A DNA stretch of 64,000 nt. Origin: Astrocystis sublimbata. Lineage: Eukaryota; Ascomycota; Sordariomycetes; Xylariales; Xylariaceae. Positions within the stretch are counted from its first letter, which is position 1, and every line of letters starts with the position of its first letter. A program made the position numbers and the translations under genes. The stretch is taken from NCBI GenBank assembly GCA_022453515.1, contig JAJNNY010000085.1:1-64000 (forward strand), read 5' to 3'. This document shows, piece after piece, positions 58,777 to 64,000 of this stretch. The notes beneath the pieces are model-generated. The model made no database searches. It saw only the letters and a list, made by a program, of their open reading frames with translations, and was not told the DNA's origin.

Positions 58777-60036
58777 CTAGTTGTTCCCCTGCACCTGCAC
58801 CTGCACCTGCACCTGCTTCAACGGCGACGTAGACCGCTCCCGACGCTGCAGAATCCCGCGCGAAGGCGACTGTCTTGGCGAGCTACCGTCGTCAGAGCCA
58901 CGCGGAGTCAAGCGAGGCCGGAGCGGGAACGCAGGCGGCGCGCCCAGTCGCGGCGACACTCCCCCAGGGGGTCTGTTTCCGCTCAGAGTGGCGAAGTTCT
59001 TCGGGGCGGTAGGCGCCGCAGTCTTCCGCAGAGAAGGCGGGACGCGACGGGATCGCTCGGATACGGGGCGCTGGATCGAGAGCTGCTCGTGTTCGACGTC
59101 TTCGCGGGCGGGAGTTGTGGATTGAGAGCGGCTTGCCTTGGTGGGTGTCTCCGGCTGGATGTCTGCGCTGTTCTGCAAGGCGCGCAGAGCTGCCGAGCGA
59201 GTCACGCGCTGGGATGAGGGGGCTGCTGGGGTAGTTGGAGTTGGAGCCGCTCGCACGGGCGTGGTGAGTCTGCGCTCCCAGTTGATCTCTCCTTCTTTCT
59301 CAGCCGCTCGTGTAGCTGCGGCCTCGCGCATGACACGCGGGTAAAGCGCATACACGGCCTCCTGGGCTTCCTTGGCGATGTCGCGACGCATCTGGTTCTC
59401 GTACTTGGTTATGAACTTGGCCATCTGCGCCTCCCACGCCTCGAGGATCACCGTGGTCACCATCTTGAAGACGTACTTGGCTTTCAGTTCATGAAAGCCT
59501 TCGAGCATGATGTAGATCTTCTTCACGGGGACTTCGAAGTGCGTGTTATAGGCCTGCTTGTCGCCTAGCTGGAGGGCGAGGCGCACGATCTTCTCGCGCA
59601 GCGTCGGGTCCGCGAGCTGCAGGATGCTTTCCATGACGAGGTACTTGCTGTCTTCGTCGTCGGGCAGTGTGGGCACTCGGGAGTCGGTGGCAGGTGTGCC
59701 GTGGAGACTTGGGCTGAAGCTGGGAGATTTCTGCTTCTCGGGAGTGGTAGGGTTGGGGCTGGGGACGGTGAGGGACATAGCTTGATAAGAGTCGGAGGTG
59801 GTATTGTCTCGGGCCACGACGGGACCAGGTGTCTGTTTCTCGGGAGTAGAAGGGGGGCAGCTGCAGTCGGGAGTGGGAGATGGAGACTCGACGCGTAGTT
59901 TGGGGGAAGACTCATGATCAGACTCCTTCGAAGCCAAGGCCGCGGTGTCGGGGATCTCGTTCTCATCAAATGAGAAAGGATCCATGATGGGGGTTGAAAC
60001 GACCATAGTCGGATAGGAAGAGATGAAATCCGACAT
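58777..60036 (-). CDS. hypothetical protein with disordered flanks
   Basis: Intronless, 419 residues. The first 120 residues are Ser/Pro-rich with repeated STPEKQ-like segments. About 130-235 is a folded-looking helical block: VMESILQLADPTLREKIVRL, THFEVPVKKIYIMLEGFHEL, KYVFKMVTTVILEAWEAQMA and KYENQMRRDIAKEAQEAVYA. The rest is Ser/Pro/Arg-rich, with many SP/TP sites of the type phosphorylated by proline-directed kinases, and ends in a QVQVQVQVQ run encoded by a CTGCAC hexanucleotide repeat. I recognise no domain. Nuclear localisation or a cell-cycle role is possible given the TP/SP and basic stretches, but this is a guess. Confidence 0.6.
   Translation of the reverse strand: MSDFISSYPTMVVSTPIMDPFSFDENEIPDTAALASKESDHESSPKLRVESPSPTPDCSCPPSTPEKQTPGPVVARDNTTSDSYQAMSLTVPSPNPTTPEKQKSPSFSPSLHGTPATDSRVPTLPDDEDSKYLVMESILQLADPTLREKIVRLALQLGDKQAYNTHFEVPVKKIYIMLEGFHELKAKYVFKMVTTVILEAWEAQMAKFITKYENQMRRDIAKEAQEAVYALYPRVMREAAATRAAEKEGEINWERRLTTPVRAAPTPTTPAAPSSQRVTRSAALRALQNSADIQPETPTKASRSQSTTPAREDVEHEQLSIQRPVSERSRRVPPSLRKTAAPTAPKNFATLSGNRPPGGVSPRLGAPPAFPLRPRLTPRGSDDGSSPRQSPSRGILQRRERSTSPLKQVQVQVQVQGNN
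58789..58816 (-). repeat. CTGCAC hexanucleotide repeat in coding sequence
   Basis: Four full units plus a partial one, in frame, encoding the QV dipeptide run at the C-terminus of the hypothetical protein. Confidence 0.9.
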
Positions 60037-61623
60037 CGCACTTGTTGCGAGAAGACTTCTGATAAGAGGTTAAGTGCCCTAGGTGAGGGGGTTGAATCAA
60101 TACCTGATTTGATACTTCTCAGATAAGCAAGCCACTGTTTGGATGCCTCTAAGTAAGTAGGATGTGGTGGTTGAGGAGAAAGAAGGATGAGAGTCTGGGT
60201 GGTGCTCACGATGCCATCTTATACGCGAGGAGAACACGAGGAGACCGTTGTCTGGGCGTGTTCATTTTTGGGGGTTCTCGCCGGGTGATGATCCGTTGTC
60301 ATGGGAAATGTTGGTGTTGCGCGGTTCTCACGACAGCCTCTCGCCACTGGCGCGGTGCACGCGTCGTGATCCGTTGCCATGTGTGAAGTTATCGCCACAG
60401 CTGCGTTTGTATAACTACGACAACGGCCGACAAGTACTGGCAGACCGCGCACACGGCATTTTGATCAGATAATTGTGAGGATGCAGCTGGTTTTCGAAAT
60501 GTCTTGTTCAAATTAGTGTCAACAAGTACAAGATATTAGCCAAATTATCAAGCACGAGTTTGAGGAAATCTAGCATTGTAATACTTAATACTACCAATCG
60601 TAGATGCGAGGGTGGTATCAATACACCTTGTTAGGATAAAGATATGGGGGGACAGATTCTCACACGATAATTGATGACAACTTGAACTTATAAATCTGAA
60701 AGTCGTCTTGGTCCCTTTTATCACATTACAGAGAGACTTTAGATTTCAATTGTAGTGAACTGGAGGTGTTACATACAACTTTCCTGTAGTGGGCAGGAAC
60801 ATCTCGAAATGCATCAAAAACCAATGCATGGGGTCTATTGCTTCAACCATGACTGCGAAGGACGTTTTGCTTGCCATAGGTTGCAGGCGAGACAGGCACA
60901 GAGGTCAGCCACGCTGCATCGTCCAAGCCGCCCGCTCTTTCAATATGCCTGTGCAACATCATCCACAAAGAGGGCTGGCTCCCTTGCACTGGGTTCTTGC
61001 CTGGCGAAATGTTTTTGGTAGGATCTAGACATGCCTGGTCCCGAGGTCCTTCGCACTTAGACTCAGATAGGCTGGGGCATGGCGCTATGCCTAAGGGTAT
61101 CCGCCACGTGCCTGCTCGTCTGCCCTTGAAGTTACTTGATTGGGCGTTTGGTCGCAGTTGATTGGACAATGCTGGATAAAGCGCCCTGGCGCCTTCCCTC
61201 GGGGTTATCGGGCCTAGCGCTTGCCTAAAGCTCTCGTTGGGCTCGCTGGGGCAAGTGACGCCCAGGTGATCAATCAATGTCAGGGATTTATTTACTGACC
61301 CACTTGGCGCCTTTATGTACCCAGCCGCCATAAGTAGCGTGTCAGGTACCTGCGACGGATCCGGAGGGACTAGCCTAGCCGTCACTGTTACGCACCACCT
61401 GGGCAATTACTGATTTACCAATGCGACATGCAGACATCGTCCCCATCTTGATCTTCCTCAATACAACAAATCCACAACATCCATCCAAGTTGACCGCCAA
61501 CAGACCCCGACCACCAACCAAGTCCACCCCTCTCAACCACCCCTCCCAACCCTCTCCATTTTGCTTGTCTCTTACTTGGTCCGAAGCCTGTCGGCAGCGT
61601 ACAGCACATTGCATCTGTGCAGC
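60037..61623. other. divergent intergenic
   Basis: About 1.6 kb between the disordered-protein gene and the poly(A) polymerase gene, presumably holding both promoters. No gene seen; a long minus-strand frame at 60843-61406 has no domain. Confidence 0.45.
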
Positions 61624-64000
61624 ATGTATAACAACCACCATAGCTCGTCGTCGTCGGGTCCGCCGCCGCCATATCCACCGGCCACCGACCGACACAACGC
61701 CTACCCGCCACCACCGCCGCCCTCGAGTCTACCGCCGCCGCCGCCGCCTCCCCAGCAATGGGACAGACGCGACAGGGGCGATGGCCGAGATGGACGCGAT
61801 AGTCGCGACAGCTACGACCGGTACGACGACCACCGTTCCCGCGATCGAAGGGACGACCGCCGCTTTCGCGGCCCTTACTCCGACTTGCGCCAACAGCGCG
61901 GTCCTTCTGGAGGCTATCGAGACCGAGACGATCCGCGCGAATCCCGCGACTACCGCGACTATGACAACTACCGTGATTCTCGCGACTCTCGCGACTCTCG
62001 CGACCATCGTGATCGCCGCGATGACTTCCAACCGCCTCGGGGCGACTTCACTTTCCAGCAGGCCGCACCCGGCAACATCTCGTCCTACCGCCCCAACGAC
62101 TACCCCAGGTATGCCCATCACTGTACCCATCTCAAACATGATAGACAGCATCCTCTGACTTCCAGTTCCCGCAGCTTTGATCGCCAGGGGTCCAACTACG
62201 GTCCCCGCCGGTTACGGGGCAACGGGCGGTATCCTGACCGACCGCGCCGCGGTGGCCCGTATCAACCGTATCAACGCCGCGAGAAGGAGAAGGCGGCCGA
62301 CCGGCTGCTGCTATCCAAGCGATTTGACGACGAGAAATCCGAGCTGATGCTAGGAGATACGGCCGTGCGCGCCACGTACCGAGATGTCGATGAGCTCTCC
62401 GATAGTGACGAGGTGGACATGGACATCTCGGACAACGACGACGCTGTCCCGAATGCAGCCGAACGGCCCACGAAGCGCGCTCGCACTAATCAATCGGCTG
62501 CCGCATCCGCTGACGACGCGCCCAAGTGGTCCAACCCGGACCCCTACACGGCTCTGCCACCGCCCGAGACGACTCGTAAGAAGGACGTGGTGCAGCTGAT
62601 TAGAAAGGCGCGCGTGGAAGCTGAAGCACAGAAACCCGCCGTATCGGCCGAGCAGGCTGACTTTATCTCGTTCGATGCTTCCGATGACGAGGCTAACGCA
62701 CCCGCAACGCCCCCAAGTGATTTAAACACTGGAGGTGCATTTACTTTTTCAGTGGAGAAATGGAAGACGGCGGTTGATGTGTCACAACGTTTCAATAAAG
62801 TTAGTTCGTCGGATGACCTTGCTGGGCTCCCTGCTGCATCCTTAAATCTACCCCCCAAGCCTCCCGCATCGACCGCCAACCTCAACCTCGCCCCGCCGCC
62901 GACCGAGCAGTCGCAACCCTCGCAACCCTCGCAACCCACCGATCCAGCCCAGGTCAAATTCTCTGCACCTGTTGATCTCGCCCCTTCCACCGGCTTGGGC
63001 AACCGTAAGCGGAATCTTGATGATGAGATTCTGCAGCCCATGCAACCTCCGCATGCACTCTTGAAGAAGGTGAACAGAATGTCGCCTGGCGGCAACGTCG
63101 TGCCCATATGGCAGCCTGTGCCGGGCCAAGAGCCCTGCCCTTGGGTACAAGATCCTCATTTTGGCGTGCCCAACATGGGTACACGGTAAGTCTCAATCCC
63201 ACCACTGCTTCTGATTGATCCGACAACGGATCGCCGCCGCCGCGAGACTGACCCTCGTAGCCTGCATATGGAGATCAGGGACTTCTACGAATATGTTGCG
63301 CCCCGTCCCTTCGAAGAGAAGCTGCGCCAACAGCTGGTGTCACAACTGGAGACGGTCGTACATGCAAGATGGCGCGACGCCAGGATACTGCCATTCGGCT
63401 CTTTCATGTCTGGTCTTTACCTGCCCACGGCCGACATGGACATCGCCATCTGCTCCAATGAGTTCATCGAGCGGAGCAAACTCTGCTTCGACAAGAAAAG
63501 GTTTCTTTGGCAGATGAAGTCCCATCTTGAGTGGCACCGGGTTCCTTACAAGAACTCTGTCGAGGCTATTACCCGCGCCAAGGTTCCTCTCTTGAAGTAC
63601 ACGGACGACCACACTGGCCTGAAGGTTGACATCTCCTTTGAGAAAATGGACGGCTACAACGCCATTGCCACTTTCAAGAAGTGGAAGGACCAGTATCCTG
63701 CCATGCCTCCACTGGTCGCCGTCATCAAGCACTTCTTGCTCATGCGCGGCCTCAACGAACCGGTTAATGGCGGCCTCGGCGGGTTCTCCATCATCTGCAT
63801 GGTGGTTCATGTCTTGCAGACTATGCCCCAGGTGCAGAGTCGCTCTATGACGGACGACCATCTGGGAGAAGTCTTGATGCAGTTCCTCGACTACTATGGG
63901 AACCGGTTCAATTACGAGAAGGTGGCTATCCGCATGGATCCACCTGGCATCCTTAACAAGGTGCGTAATCTAGTTCACGATTCCATACTGACCTGCTAAC
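61624..64000 (+). CDS. non-canonical poly(A) polymerase, Trf4/Cid14-like (3' end missing)
   Basis: Exons 61624-62108, 62166-63185 and 63261-63960 with further exons beyond the window (GTGCGT donor at 63961). About 735 residues are visible. The first 170 are Pro-rich then Arg/Asp-rich with RDSRDSRDSRDHRDRRDD runs. A middle disordered region carries acidic SDSDEVDMDISDNDD. The nucleotidyltransferase domain starts near residue 505: LPFGSFMSGLYLPTADMDIA has the GS motif (about 548) and the catalytic aspartates (560 and 562). KVPLLKYTDDHTGLKVDISF and VNGGLGGFSIICMVV follow in order. Trf4/Cid14 enzymes add short A tails to nuclear RNAs in the TRAMP complex, promoting exosome decay. The first intron is a multiple of three with no stop, so intron retention would stay in frame. 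Confidence 0.85.

Noticed and set aside
60843..61406. 187-codon minus-strand frame
   Set aside because: It is long but lacks any domain, membrane segment or splice support and lies in the promoter of the Trf4-like gene.

Overview
The window is nuclear DNA of a filamentous ascomycete (Pezizomycotina). Most genes carry short introns (about 50-75 nt) with GTAAGT/GTATGT-type donors, CTAAC-like branch points and YAG acceptors. The gene families are typical of that group: an NWD2-type NACHT-WD40 receptor, a Zn2Cys6 regulator with an AflR-like domain, DUF6590, DUF3632, DUF2235, a CFEM-like protein and fungal protein-kinase-like genes. I cannot name the species. No tRNA, rRNA, CRISPR array or intact transposon was seen.

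Layout. 0-8 kb: a possible short gene, a DUF6590 gene, a five-exon kinase-like gene and a fumarase/adenylosuccinate-lyase superfamily enzyme. 8-13 kb: an M24 peptidase, an SDR with an altered active site and a DUF3632 gene. 13.8-17.1 kb: two small secreted cysteine-rich proteins and a VWA protein. 18-22.2 kb: a 1315-residue NLR. 22.6-30.6 kb, all on the minus strand: a secreted PQQ-type sugar dehydrogenase, a secreted GH3 beta-glucosidase and a Thr/Ser-rich surface protein. 31.8-39.8 kb: two divergent long-helix genes resembling a two-component alpha-helical pore-forming system, then a nitrilase-superfamily enzyme and a third coiled-coil gene. 40.7-45 kb: an SDR, an APH-fold kinase and a CFEM-like membrane protein. 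46-52 kb: a decayed SDR relic, a SesB-like alpha/beta hydrolase without its nucleophile and a DUF2235 hydrolase. 52-57 kb: a small gene, a BTB/POZ gene, an unrecognised 150-residue protein and the AflR-like regulator. 58.7-64 kb: a disordered protein and the 5' part of a Trf4/Cid14-type poly(A) polymerase that runs off the end.

No single biosynthetic cluster is evident. The window mixes housekeeping (Trf4), secreted carbohydrate enzymes and genes tied to recognition, cell death or antagonism (NLR, SesB-like, DUF2235, small secreted proteins, the long-helix pair). The most unusual item is that pair (31.8-36.8 kb): each protein is mostly helical with one hydrophobic stretch in the middle, and they are divergently transcribed. 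Exon coordinates were worked out by hand from splice signals and reading frame; no transcript or database evidence was available.
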